Part shown: positions 8,132 through 19,366 of the stretch, piece by piece
Numbering within the stretch: the stretch's first letter is position 1
How the letters are laid out: the number at the start of each line of letters is the position of its first letter
Origin: Lolium rigidum
Taxonomy: Eukaryota > Streptophyta > Magnoliopsida > Poales > Poaceae
Assembly: GCF_022539505.1 (NCBI RefSeq)
Contig: NC_061514.1
Location: forward strand, 42,892,869-42,956,868
Direction of reading: 5' to 3'
Length of the DNA stretch: 64,000 bases
Notes under the pieces: generated by a model
Told to the model about the DNA's origin: nothing
Database searches by the model: none
What the model saw: the letters and a program-made list of their open reading frames with translations, nothing else
Translations under genes and position numbers: made by a program

Positions 8132-11100
8132 TTACAAATTATCAATCCAATCTTGCATGCCTTCTTTAAGGCCTGGCTTCACCCTATGCCTTACTTGAGA
8201 CACAGATAATTTAAAGAAAGCATAACAAAGCTCAATGTCCTTCTGGCCATTTTCAAAGATAATCTTGTTCCTCTGGTTCCATATACTCCAGCATCCCACC
8301 ATCATGGCTTCTTTGAAGAAAATATTGCTGGTTCTTTCATTTGTCTCAATGAGCATTTCTATAATATCAAGGTCAGTGTTCCATTCAATCCCAATTCTCC
8401 ACCAAAAATTCCTGCTGAAGTCACACTCAAAGAATAGGTGGGTCATATATTCCTCTGCATTGTCATCACATAACACACATCTTTGATTATCCACAAAGAT
8501 GTTTTTCCGTTTCATAAGCTCTTTAGTATTCAACCTGTCTTGCAATAACAGCCAGAAGAAAAATTTGTGTTTTGGCAGGCATGCAGAGTCCCATATCCAC
8601 ATGAATGGTGCAGGTGCTATGTTTGGCTTGGTGATGGCAAGATATACCTTTTTGGTAGAGTATTTCACACTATTTCCATCCAAAGACCATTTATCCTTTT
8701 CCATCGATTCATTCTCTGGGATAGTGAAGCAATTGAGGGTATTCTGTAATCTGATACACTGCTCATCAGCAATGGTAGATAGGGGTGTATGGAACATACT
8801 GTATCTATCCTCCTGCATCTGCTGTTTTGCATACTTCAATGTAACTTTCTTGTTTTTAGCAAAAGAAAAAAGCTGGGGAAATTTGCTATGCAAGTTTGAA
8901 GCATTCTATTTATCACTCCATTTATCTGACCAGAGAAGAATACTGTGCCCATTACCTGCGATCACTGTGGTGATTTGCTTGAATTCATCTAGTAATGAGA
9001 TGCAGCTGCGCCACCAGTGTGATCCCTTTAAGGTGGCCTGATCAGGTAGTGCCCCAGAGTCATAATGTGCTCTCCATATTAGCTGTACCCAAGGTATGTC
9101 TCTGCAATTATAAAATTTATACAAGTTTTTTATCATCAAGGCTCTATTTTGCTGCTTAAGATCAAGTATACCAAGACCTCCAGATTTCTTAGGTTAACAT
9201 ACTTTATCCCATTTGACCAGACATGATCCACTCTTATGAATATCTTTCCCATGCCAAAGGAAATTCCTACTTGCTTTTTCAATATGGTCAATATGTGTGA
9301 CATGTAGTTTCATTGCTCCCATAATATGATTTGGCATAGCAGAAATAATAGATTTCACTGCTACCAGTCTTGCACTATAGGACATTAGATTTGCCAGCCC
9401 ACAAAGTCTTCTATCAATTTTGCATATCATTGGTGTAAGATCATCCACTCTGGGTCTTGTAGTTCCCATTGGTAGCCCAAGATATGTAAAGGGCAAGGCC
9501 TCTACTTTGAAGCCAAATCTACTGGCAAGTTCCTGGCTTTTCTGTGTAGAAGTATTGATAGGAACAAGAGAAGACTTATGGTAGTTTATTTTAAGGCCAG
9601 TGGATAAGGTGAAGTCTTGTAATAAAGACTTGAGATAACCAATTTGGTCAATATCAGCTGGTAGTATAAGAAGTGTATCATCAGCAAATTGTAGTATGGG
9701 ATATTTTTGTCCATGGCTATTGTCCACTGGTAACTGGATATGCCCTTCATGCCATGCATTGTTTACCACAACCTGTAATAGTTCAGCTGCTGCAACAAAT
9801 AAGAGGGGGGGATAATGGATCTCCTTGCCTTACTCCTCTCTTGCAAATAATATTTTTCCCTGGCACCCCATTGAGTATGACACTAGTCGAAGCACTAGTT
9901 AATATATTAGTAATCCATGATATCCAGAGATCTCCAAAACCCATATGCTTCATCATGTCAATAATGGCACTATATTCTATCATATCAAATGCTTTCTCGA
10001 AGTCCAATTTGATAATCACAATTTCCTTCTTTGATTTGTGACATATATGAAGATATTCAAATGCCCATGCAAGACAGTCCTGTATGGTTCTAGTTTTAAT
10101 AAAACCATATTGATTCTGGTGGATAAGTGGAATTATCTCCTTTTGTAATCTGTTGGCCAGCAGTTTTGTGATGATTTTCAATGCCATACTCACCAAAGAT
10201 ATTGGTCTGAAATCAGATGGGGTCTCAGGAGAATTAATTTTGGGAATGAGAGTTATGAATGCAGTATTCAGACTGTGAATATCCAAGTTGCCAGAATAAA
10301 AACTAAAACGGAGATCATAGAATTCGTTCTTCATGATATGCCAATATTTTTTCATGAACTGCCCATTAAACCCATCCGGACCAGGAGCCTTATCATTTGG
10401 CATATTGTGTATCACTTCATCAATTTCCTCCTTGGTAAATGGGATTTCCAACCTAGAGAGATCGTGTGGTGCGATCAAACTGGCAAGATCAAATTTCATC
10501 TCAGTTGGTTCTGTTTTCCCCATTCTATTTCTGAAAGTAGTCCACAGAATAGATGCCTTCTGATCATGCTGTGATGTTGCATTTCCATCCTCTGATTTGA
10601 TACTTGCAATATGATTGTGCCTGTAATTCCTGCTAGCAACTGTGTGGAAGAATTTAGTGCTTTCATCCCCAAGTTTAGCCCATCTAATATTTGCACGTTT
10701 CCTCCAGTATAGTCTCCGTGCTTCAACTAACTTTCTTTGGTGCTCAGTCAAGGCAGTTCTGAAATTCCTTTCCACAGTAGATAGGGGTCTCTGTTCCTCT
10801 AATCCATCAAGTAATGTGAGGACATAGCTGCAGTTGCTGATGATAACAGATAATTGCGATAAGTGCTTGCTCCATTTTTTTATGTCATGCCTTAGGGATT
10901 TAAATCTGGCAGTTATATCCTGTGCTGCATTCTTGTAATGCCCTTGGTGTTGCCAGTGTTGTTCAACTACTTCATTTAGTCCCTCAAAATCAAGCCAAAA
11001 CTCTTCAAATCTAAAAATTTGACATTTTGGGATTTCAGAGCCAATTTGTATCAAGATAGGAACATGATCAGAGCCTCTTCTAGCCATTGGCTCAGCAAGT

Positions 11101-11758
11101 GTATTAGGGAATGTAGATGTCCAATTAGAGGAGGTAAAAATCTAGTCTAGCTTTTCTAGCAGTGGAGATATTTGCATATTACTCCAGGTGTAGGCTCTGC
11201 CTTTCAATGGTTTCGCCTCCAAATCATGAATTTGTATAAGGGAATTAAACATAATCATATTGCTTACATTTCCTCCTGGTCTGTTTCTGTCTTCTGAGCT
11301 TCTGATAAGGTTGAAATATCCTACTACCATCCATAAATCATACTCAGATGAGTCCAAGTCAGCAAACCATTGGATGAAATCATTTCTGCCTTCAGCATTG
11401 CATGGAGCATAGGTATTTGTGAGATACCAAGTCCTATCCGTGAATGTACAAGTGAGTGCCACTGTAATATGGAAGGTATTTTGGCTGACAACATTACCCT
11501 TATACATTGAGCCATTCCATATGGTAATAATCCCACCAGAGCTACCCATAGATGGTACATAGGCAAACTAGTTAAGTCTCCTTGGACATAATTTCTTAAT
11601 ATAGGTAGTATCAAACATTCCCTCTTAGTTTCTTGCATACAAATGATATTGCAGTTGCTTTCATTAATTTTATTAGATATGCCATCCCATCTCTCTTGTG
11701 AATTAATGCCTCTTATATTCCAATCCATAACTCTCCATATTCTATTTGGTGTACTCAT
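8132..11758 (-). pseudogene. LINE ORF2: endonuclease, reverse transcriptase and zf-RVT tail, inactivated
   Basis: The start is the ATG at 11758, followed by RVMDWNIRGINSQ, typical of an AP-like endonuclease (EEP fold) N-terminus, with MQETK downstream. The frame shifts at about 11550 and continues in 11549-11142, where GDFN, which carries a catalytic Asp, reads GYFN. A TAG then replaces Trp at 11142. The third piece (11087-9783) has SDHVPI and RT motifs APGPDGFNG, LDFEKAFD and RQGDPLSP. A further shift leads to 9769-9194 with FADD at the RT active site. The piece 8893-8132 holds the zf-RVT domain (CVLC, HLFFEC). ORF2 proteins nick target DNA and copy their RNA in place. With at least two frameshifts and one stop this copy is dead. 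Confidence 0.85.
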
Positions 11759-12016
11759 TAATCAACCAGGTAATTGCTTGTATTTTCAGTCTCAGGTACT
11801 GAGCTGAATGGAAGTTATGACATATGAGATATGCAGATAAAACAGAGGATAACATATAGCAAGAGTAGAGATACTGTATAATGTCTTGATTGAAAATCTG
11901 AGATACAAATGGGTGTAGATGGGAAAGGAAACTGACTAAACAAGATATATCCTATGATCGAACTAGGGATAATAATGCAGCATATAGCCCTGCAAATGGC
12001 CAAAATGATTATGTAA

Positions 12017-12433
12017 CTATTCATTATCATTATCACTGCTTTTTGTCATGGCAGCCTCTGATACCGCCGTAGGTGGCATCTTACAATGTCCAACTCCAAT
12101 GGCTTGCACTGTGGACAGAGGCAGGTGAGGAGGGGCTTCAGCTTCAGGGTCTCTGATCATAGCTTCGAATCTTGTTGTCAGATTTGTGTTGGTTCCTGCA
12201 TCATCCATCACTGCGTTCTCTGCTTGCTCTGCTGCCAATGCACTTTCTTTATCCTTATAGCCTGCAGCAAAACCAGCTAATCTGTTGCTCCTCCTAACCT
12301 CAGTTACCACCATAGGGCCTTTCTTCTGCTTCTTTGCTCGAGCAGGTGCAATTGGTACTTGATTCTCCTGTATTTCCTCAATCTGAACAGAGCTGCCCCT
12401 TGCATTGTTTTCTGGCGGGATGGTATCAACCAT
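12017..12433 (-). pseudogene. C-terminal fragment of LINE ORF1
   Basis: 138 aa after an ATG that is probably not the original start. RRSNRLAGFAAGYKDKES and an acidic end are what I expect at the C-terminus of grass LINE ORF1, an RNA-binding protein. It ends at 12017, about 260 bases before the ORF2 start, the usual arrangement. The N-terminal domain and CCHC knuckles are absent because the element is 5'-truncated near 12433. Confidence 0.6.
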
Positions 12434-13153
12434 GATAACGCATGGTTTTGTAAAGTTTGTTATGGAGTTCAGCGATCTCCGGTGGTTGGAGCTTGGTTTT
12501 CATTCCATATTATTCAAGCTACACAAGTGAAAGGCAATAATGACGATCTATGACAACTCGACTGTGGTGAGAGGCTGGTATGAACTCCATTTGTTTTCAT
12601 TTTTGTACATATACTCATCCATGTGAGCATGCTTAGTTCGTTCATGTGAGGTATATGTCATTTAATGAAAGTCTAGTAGTTCATGATCTCTCATCCTTAG
12701 TTCCAATTTATTAATATGAGTAGCATGTCATAAGTATTTGCTTGCATTGTTTTATTCATAGATAGGTATGGCATTGTGGTATCCTCCTCTGAATAATTCA
12801 TTTGAATTGACTTGGCACATTCTCACACATGCATATGACTAAACGAAAGTCAAGTAAGCCTCGATGATTTACTTTGCTTCAGAGTTCTTGTATCACTTTT
12901 ATGCCTCCGTTAATTTTACTTTGTCGCAAGCATGATTATGACGATTATTGCTCTCTTGATTGTTGCTTCCCAGTCTATTGCTAGCCTTCACTTGTACTGA
13001 GCGGGAATGCTGCTCGTGCTTCCAAATCCCTGAAAACCAAGTTACTCCAAAGTGTCCACCATAAATACCTATGCATGGCATTTCAAACCATTCCAAGTAA
13101 ATTTTCATGTGCTACCTTTAAAACCTTCAAAGTACTTCTCAATTTGTGTCAAC
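12434..13153 (+). other. 3' internal region of the Athila-type element, right part
   Basis: No sustained frame. AT-rich sequence with no recognised motif, taken as the continuation of 7434-8025 beyond the LINE. It is cut at 13154 by an LTR in minus orientation. Confidence 0.35.
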
Positions 13154-13715
13154 TGATACGCGTACAGCACGCGTCCGTTGGGAACCCCAAGAGGAAGGTG
13201 TGATGCGTACAACGGCAAGTTTTACCTCAGAAAGAAACCAAGGTTTATCGAACCAGGAGGAGCCAAGAAGCACGTTGAAGGTTGATGGCGGCAAGATGTA
13301 GTGCGGCGCAACACTAGGGATTCCGGCGCCAACGTGGAACCTGCACAACACAACCAAAATACTTTGCCCCAACGAAACAGTGAGGTTGTCAATCTCACCG
13401 GCTTGCTGTAACAAAGGATTAGATGTATAGTGTGGATGATGATTGTTTGCGAGAAAACGAGTAGAACAAGTATTGCAGTAGATTGTATTCGATGTAAAAG
13501 AATGGACCGGGGTCCACAGTTCACTAGAGGTGTCTCTCCCATAAGATAAATAGCATGTTGGGTGAACAAATTACAGTCGGGCAATTGACAAATAGAGAGG
13601 GCATGACAATGCACATACATGATATGATGAATATTGTGAGATTTAATTGGGCATTACGACAAAGTACATAGACCGCTATCCGAGCATGCATCTATGCCTA
13701 AAAAGTCCACCTTCA
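13154..13715 (-). repeat. Partial Gypsy LTR (Sabrina-like), minus orientation, running into gap
   Basis: Read on the minus strand it ends GCTGTACGCGTATCA at 13154 after CTTGGGGTTCCCAACGGACG, a sequence I associate with abundant Sabrina-type LTRs of Triticeae. No coding frame. The 5' part of the LTR is lost in the gap from 13716. Confidence 0.5.
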
Positions 13716-13815
13716 NNNNNNNNNNNNNNNNNNNNNNNNNNNNNNNNNNNNNNNNNNNNNNNNNNNNNNNNNNNNNNNNNNNNNNNNNNNNNNNNNNNNN
13801 NNNNNNNNNNNNNNN
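13716..13815. other. Assembly gap, 100 N
   Basis: Exactly 100 N, so a placeholder of unknown real length. It separates LTR pieces of opposite orientation. Reading frames that cross it are meaningless. Confidence 0.99.
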
Positions 13816-13966
13816 CGAGCAAGTCTGTTTCCAGGTGCAGCTGAATTAACAACTCCGTTGTTAAGGCTTTCAAGTGTTCTTTGTCTCCCCTTGTGTCGAA
13901 TCAATAAATTGGGTTTTACTTCCCTCGAAGACTGTTGCGATCCCCTATACTTGTGGGTCATCAGTA
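13816..13966 (+). repeat. 3' end of a Gypsy LTR, plus orientation
   Basis: The segment ends CCCCTATACTTGTGGGTCATCA at 13966, preceded by aataaattgggttttac, which could be a polyadenylation region. The following GTAGC (13967-13971) would be one copy of a 5-bp target duplication; the other copy is not visible because the rest of the LTR lies in or beyond the gap. Confidence 0.55.
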
Positions 13967-14696
13967 GCCCCCGAGTCTATGGGCGGGTGCTTGCAGACAC
14001 CCATAGACTCAAGTTGTACTCGAAGATCTTGATTTTTGATGTCGACGTCTTCAACTTTATTCTTCTTTGTTGGCGAGGTTGCTATATTTTTTTTATCGGG
14101 TGCGCGACTAGCGCTCCCGATGGGAGTAGCCCCCGATCCTGTAGATAAATATGAAATAGTTATGTATAGGGTGTAAAAAATGCTAAGTCAAATACCGTAG
14201 ATATCTCAGAGGAGTCGATGATTTGGATGATGGCCCAGAGGAGCCGATGATTTGGATGATGACCCAGAGGAGCCGATGATTTGGATGATGACCCAGAGGA
14301 GCCGATGATTTGGATGATGACCCAGAGGAGCCGATGATTTGGATGATGGCCCAGAGGAGCCGATGATTTGGATGATGACCCAGAGGAGCCGATGATTTTA
14401 TCGGGTGCGCGTCCAGCGCTCCCGATCGAAGTAGCCCCCGAGTCTGGGCACTGATGCTTGCAACCGTGAGTAGACTCAAGTCGAGCAACTCGATGTTTAC
14501 AGTTTTCTTCAGGTGCCGTTGACACATTGTTGTTTATTTCAAGGGACAATTCTTAATACACCTTGAGCATCGTTGATGCCATTGTTTGTAAGTTTGTCGG
14601 CAGCAAATTATTTGAGTGATCAGCTCGTGTTGCGGGTCTTGCTAAACCCGTTGTATGTGCAACTTTGCTTTCAACCGATGCATGTCTTGACAGCAG
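13967..14696 (-). mobile_element. Inverted second copy of the Gypsy 3' untranslated segment
   Basis: Read on the minus strand, 14500-13967 matches 1580-2165 closely, including the CTCGGGGGCTAC blocks, the 29-bp array and CACCCGATAAAA. It contains the undisturbed site TTGAGTCTACTCACGG into which the CACTA element of the first copy went. The left side stops at GGGGGCTAC where the plus-orientation LTR ends. On the right the Copia LTR starts at 14697. Confidence 0.75.
14217..14390 (-). repeat. 29-bp tandem array, six units (inverted copy)
   Basis: Six units of gatgatttggatgatg plus rcccagaggagcc, the complement of the units at 1666-1912. It is two units shorter than the plus-strand copy. Confidence 0.9.
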
Positions 14697-15202
14697 TGTT
14701 GGAGATATGCCCAAGAGGCAATAATAAAAGTGGTTATTATATATCTTTGTGTTTATGATAAATGTTTATATACCATGCTATAATTGTATTAACCGGAACA
14801 TTGATACATGTGTGTTATGTAAACAACAATGAGTCCCTAGTAAGCCTCTTAACTAGCTTGTTGATTAATAGATGATTAGTTTCATAATCATGAACATTGG
14901 ATGTTATTAATAACAAGGTTATATCATTATATGAATGATGTAATGGACACACCCAATTAAGCGTAGCATAAGATCACGTCATTAAGTTATTTGCTATAAG
15001 CTTTCAATACATAGTTACCTAGTCCTTTCGACCATGAGATCATGTAAATCACTTATACCGGAAAGGTAATTTGATTACATCAAACGCCACTGCGTAAATG
15101 GGTGGTTATAAAGGTGGGATTAAGTATCCGGAAAGTATGAGTTGAGGCATATGGATCAACAGTGGGATTTGTCCATCCCGATGACGGATAGATATACTCT
15201 GG
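14697..15202 (+). repeat. Truncated Copia LTR, first 506 bp
   Basis: It starts TGTTGGAGATATGCCC and matches 16451-16953 with about nine substitutions and one 3-base indel by eye. At 15201-15202 it jumps from LTR position about 505 straight into the RT gene; the two shared bases GG at the junction suggest end joining. Confidence 0.85.
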
Positions 15203-16401
15203 AGACATTGAGGAAGAGTTGTATATGGTACAACCCAAAGGTTTTGTCGATCCTAAAAATGCTGACAAAGTATGCAAACTTCAGCGTTCAATTTATGGAC
15301 TGAAGCAAGCATCGAGAAGTTGGAACCGACGCTTTGATAAGGTGATCAAAGACTTCGGGCTTATACAGTGTCATGGAGAGGCCTGTATTTACAAGAAAGT
15401 GAGTGGGAGCTCTGTAGCGTTCCCGATATTATATGTAGATGACATATTATTGATTGGGAATGATATAGAACTATTAAACGAGTGTAAAAGGTTATTTGAA
15501 TAATAGTTTTTCAATGAAAGACCTTGGTGAAGCATCGTATATATTAGGCATCAAGATTTATAGAGATAGATCAAGACGTCTAATAGGGCTATCACAAAGT
15601 ACATACCTGGACAAGATTCTAAAGAATTTTAGAATGGACGAAAGTAAGAAAGGGTTCTTACCTATGTTACCAGGCAAGGTCCTGAGTAAGATTCAAGGTC
15701 CGGCTACGGCAGAAGAAAGAGAAAGGATGAGTCAGACCCCCTATGCCTCGGCAGTAGGCTCTATCATGTATGCCATGCTATGTACTAGACCGGATATAGC
15801 ACATGCTGTTAGTTTGACTAGCAGATATCAAAGTGATCCAGGAATGGAACACTGGACAGCGGTCAAGAATATCCTGAAGTACTTGAAAAGAACTAAGGAT
15901 ATGTTTCTTTGTTGTGGAGGTGACCAAGAGCTCGTTGTAACCAGTTACACCGATGCAAGTTGGAACACTGATCGTGATGACTCTAAGTCTCTGTCTGGGT
16001 ACGTGTTTATGTTGAATGGTGCTGCAGTAAGCTGGGCAAGCTCGAAGCGGTGCACGGTGGCGAAGTCTTCAACGGAATCGGAGTACATAGCGGCTTCGGA
16101 GGCTTCATCGGAAGCGGTATGGATGAAGAGGTTCATTGTAGAGCTCGGTGTGGTTCCTAGTGCATTGGACCCACTAGTCATCTATCGTGACAACATGGGT
16201 GCCATCGCCAATGCACAAGAACCAAGGTCACACAAGAGGCTGAAGCATATCAAGCTGCGTAATCATTCGATTCGCAAGTACATCGAAGATGGAGAAGTAA
16301 AGATTTGCAAAGTACACACCGATCCGAATGTAGCAGATCCGTTGACTAAAGCTCTCCCTAGGGCAAAGCATGACCAACACCGAGAATGCCATGGGTGTTA
16401 G
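15203..16401 (+). pseudogene. Copia reverse transcriptase and RNase H, 5'-truncated and frameshifted
   Basis: The tract starts in the middle of RT motif region A (DIEEELYMVQPKGF) because of the deletion after the LTR fragment, so gag, protease, integrase and the first RT part are missing. SIYGLKQASRSW and the active-site motif YVDD (about 15436-15447) follow. One extra base at about 15483 shifts the frame; the second piece (to 16401) carries the rest of RT and RNase H with TDASWNTD, STESEYIAASEA and HKRLKHI. It ends near VADPLTKALPRAKHDQH, the usual C-terminus of Angela/BARE polyproteins. It cannot make active enzyme. Confidence 0.85.
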
Positions 16402-16440
16402 GTACCTTACAATGTAATCTAGATTATTGACTCTAGTGCA

Positions 16441-16450
16441 AGTGGGAGAC
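16441..16450 (+). other. Polypurine tract before the Copia LTR
   Basis: agtgggagac lies immediately before the TGTT of the LTR and about 40 bases after the polyprotein end. It would prime plus-strand DNA synthesis. Confidence 0.75.
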
Positions 16451-18217
16451 TGTTGGAGATATGCCCAAGAGGCAATAATAAAAGTGGTTATTATATATCT
16501 TTGTGTTTATGATAAATGTTTATATACCATGCTATAATTGTATTAACCAAAACATTGATACATGTGTGTTATGTAAACAACGAGTCCCTAGTAAGCCTCT
16601 TAACTAGCTTGTTGATTAATAGATGATTAGTTTCATAATCATGAACATTCGATGTTATTAATAACAAGGTTATATCATTATATGAATGATGTAATGGACA
16701 CACCCAATTAAGCGTAGCATAAGATCACGTCATTAAGTTATTTGCTATAAGCTTTCAATACATAGTTACCTACTCCTTTCGACCATGAGATCATGTAAAT
16801 CACTTATACCGGAAAGGTACTTTGATTACATCAAACACCACTGCGTAAATGGGTGGTTATAAAGGTGGGATTAAGTATCCGGAAAGTATGAGTTGATGCA
16901 TATGGAGCAACAGTGGGATTTGTCCATCCCGATGATGGATAGATATACTCTGGGCCCTCTCGGTGGAATGTCGTCTAAATAGCTTGCAAGCATATGAATA
17001 GTTCATAAGACACCACATACCACGCTACGAGTAAAGAGTACTTGTCAGGAGACGAGGTTGAACAAGGTATAGAGAGATACCGATGATCAAACCTCGGACA
17101 AGTAAAATATCGCGTGACAAAGGGAATCGGTATTGTATGTGAATGGTTCATTCGATCAATAATTCACCGTTGAATATGTGGGAGACATTATGGATCTCCA
17201 GATCCCGCTATTGGTTATTGGTTGGAGAGAGTTCTCAACCATGTCTACATAGTTCGCGAACCGTAGGGTGACACACTTAAGGTTTGATGTCGTATTAGTA
17301 GAACTTGAAATATGGAATGGAGTTTGAAGTTTTGTTCGAAGTCTCGGATGGGATCCCGGACATCACGAGGAGTTCCATAATGGTCCGGAGAATAAGATTC
17401 ATATATAGGATGTCATTTTATAAGTTTGAAAATGATCCGGTTCATTTATGGAAGGTTCTAGAAGGTTCTAGAAAAGTCCGGAAGAAATCACTTTGGAAGG
17501 CGGAGTCCCGGAGGGACTCCACCACCCATGGCCGGCCAACCCTAGAGGGGTGGAGTCCCAAGTGGACTCCACCAAAGGGGCCGGCCACCCCCCCTCATGG
17601 AAGGGTGGGAATCCCACTTGAGGTGGGAGTCCCACCTTGGGTAGGTTTCCCTACACATGGAAGGTTTTGGGTTGGGATCTTATTCGAAGACTTGTAGTCC
17701 AACACTTGGGGGTTCCACCTATATAATGAGGGGCCAAGGGGAGGGGGCCGGCCACCACAACACCACCACCTCCGCACCCCAAGGAGGCCGGCCACCCCCT
17801 CTCCCAAACCCTAGCCGCCCCACTCCTCCACCTCTCCCGCAACGCTTAGCGAAGCTCCGCCGGAGTTCTCCATCGCCACCGCCACCACGCCGTTGTGCTG
17901 CCGGATTCAAGGAGGAGCTACTACTTCTGCTGCCCGCTGGAACGGGGAGAAGGACGTCGTCTTCATCAACACCGAACGTGTGACCGAGTACGGAGGTGCT
18001 GCCCGATTGTGGCACCGTCAAGATCTTCTACGCGCTTTTGAAAGCGGCAAGTGAACGTCTACCGCAGCAACGAGAGCCTCCTCTTGTAGGCTTTGGAAAT
18101 TTTCAAGGGTTAGTCTCGTTCATCCCCTCGTTGCTACCGTCTTCTAGATTGCATCTTGGCTTGGATTGCGCTCTCGCGGTAGGAAATTTTTTGTTTTCTA
18201 TGCTACGAATCCCAACA
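16451..18217 (+). repeat. Complete Copia LTR, 1767 bp (Angela/BARE-like)
   Basis: TGTTGGAGAT at the start and CCCAACA at the end. A TATA box (ctatataatg, about 17719-17728) is followed by a GC-rich transcribed part with ggccggccacc repeats. The open frames at 17305-17983 are composition effects. It is flanked by a PPT on the left and a PBS on the right. Confidence 0.85.
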
Positions 18218-19366
18218 GTGGTATCAGAACCGTGTCTATGCATAGATGGTTGCACGAGTAGAACACAATGGTTTTGTGGGCGTTGATGCTTATGTTGTCT
18301 TTAGTTTGAGTACTTTGCATCTTTGTGGCATAGTGGGATGAAGCGGCTCGGGCTAACTTTACATGACCGCGTTCATGAGATTTGCTCCACGCTCGACATG
18401 CAACTTGTATTGCATAAGTGGCTTTGCGAGTGTCTGTCTCTCCAACTATAGTGAAGATTCAATTTACTCTTCTATTGACAACACTAGTATCACCGTTTTG
18501 GTTCATGTTCGTAGGTAGATTAGATCTTACTCGAAAACCCTAAACCACGTAAAATATGCAAACCAAATTAGAGACGTCTAACTTGTTTTTGCAGGGTTTG
18601 GTGATGTGTTATGGCCATAATGTGATGATGAATATGTATGAGATGATCATTATTGTATTGTGGCAACCGGCAGGAGCCTTATGGTTGTCTTTAAATTTCA
18701 TGTTGAGTAGTATTTCAAAGAAGTTGTAATAGTTGCTACATGGGAGAACAATCATGAAGACGGCGCCATTGACCTTGACGCTACGCCGACGATGATGGAG
18801 ATCATGCCCGTTGATGATGGAGATCATGTCCGTGCTTTGGAGATGAAGATCACGAGCGCAAAGACAAAAGGGCCATATCATATCACATATGAACTGCATG
18901 TGATGTTAATCCTTTTATGCATCTTATTTTGCTTAGATCGCGACGGTAGCATTATAAGATGATCCCTCTCACTAAAATATCAAGATAATAAAGTGTTCAT
19001 CCTTAGTAGCACCGTTGCGAAGCCTTGTCGTTTCGAAGCATCTCGTGATGATCGGGTGTGATAGAATCAACAAGTGCATACAACGGGTGCAAGCCAGTTT
19101 TGCACATGCGGATACTAAGGTTGCCTTGACGAGCCTAGTATGTACAGACATGGTCTCAGAACACGTGATACCGAAAGGTAGAGCATGAATCATATGATTG
19201 ATATGATGAACACTTTGAGTGTTCTCCATTGAAATTACATCTTGTCTCGTGATGATCGGACTTGGTGTGGTGTATTTGGTTCATGTGATCACTAAGACAA
19301 TTCGAGGGATATTGTTTTGAGTGGGAGTTCACCTAGATTTTTAATTTTGTTGAATTAAAATTTGAT
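18218..19366 (+). other. PBS and untranslated leader of a second Copia internal region
   Basis: tggtatcagaaccgtg (18219-18234) is the primer binding site for initiator Met tRNA with one or two changes. The long leader has no frame, as in BARE/Angela elements, and reaches gtgggagttcacctag (about 19322-19337), which in this group lies shortly before gag. Similarity stops near 19366 before any gag codon. Confidence 0.7.

Larger units (their letters stand above)
8026..12433 (-). mobile_element. 5'-truncated LINE (non-LTR retrotransposon)
   Basis: Read on the minus strand: C-terminal part of ORF1 (12433-12017), ORF2 with endonuclease, RT and zinc-binding tail (11758-8132), a short 3' UTR with a hairpin (8044-8064), and a terminal A7 (8026-8032). 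Most of ORF1 is missing, as is usual for incomplete reverse transcription. I could not find a target duplication between the two flanks. It lies inside the 3' region of the Athila-type element. Confidence 0.8.
14697..19366 (+). mobile_element. Rearranged Copia retrotransposon tract, Angela/BARE/WIS-like
   Basis: Order: partial LTR (14697-15202), RT/RNase H (15203-16401), polypurine tract (16441-16450), complete LTR (16451-18217), PBS (18219-18233) and leader (to about 19366). A normal element has only one internal region between two LTRs. Here the complete LTR is followed by a second 5' internal region, so the tract is a remnant of a tandem or recombined array. The right part breaks off near 19366, where unrelated sequence begins. 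Confidence 0.75.

Noticed and set aside
13647..13961. Frames spanning the 100 N run
   Set aside because: They exist only because N codons are read through; flanks are LTR pieces in opposite orientation.
14160..14549. Frame with SSKSSAPLGHHPNH repeats
   Set aside because: Translation of the 29-bp array, which is open in all three frames; the region is an untranslated Gypsy end.
18219..18234. tRNA gene at the Met-tRNA-like sequence
   Set aside because: Only the short complement of the tRNA 3' end is present; it is the retrotransposon primer site. No tRNA or rRNA gene was found in the window.
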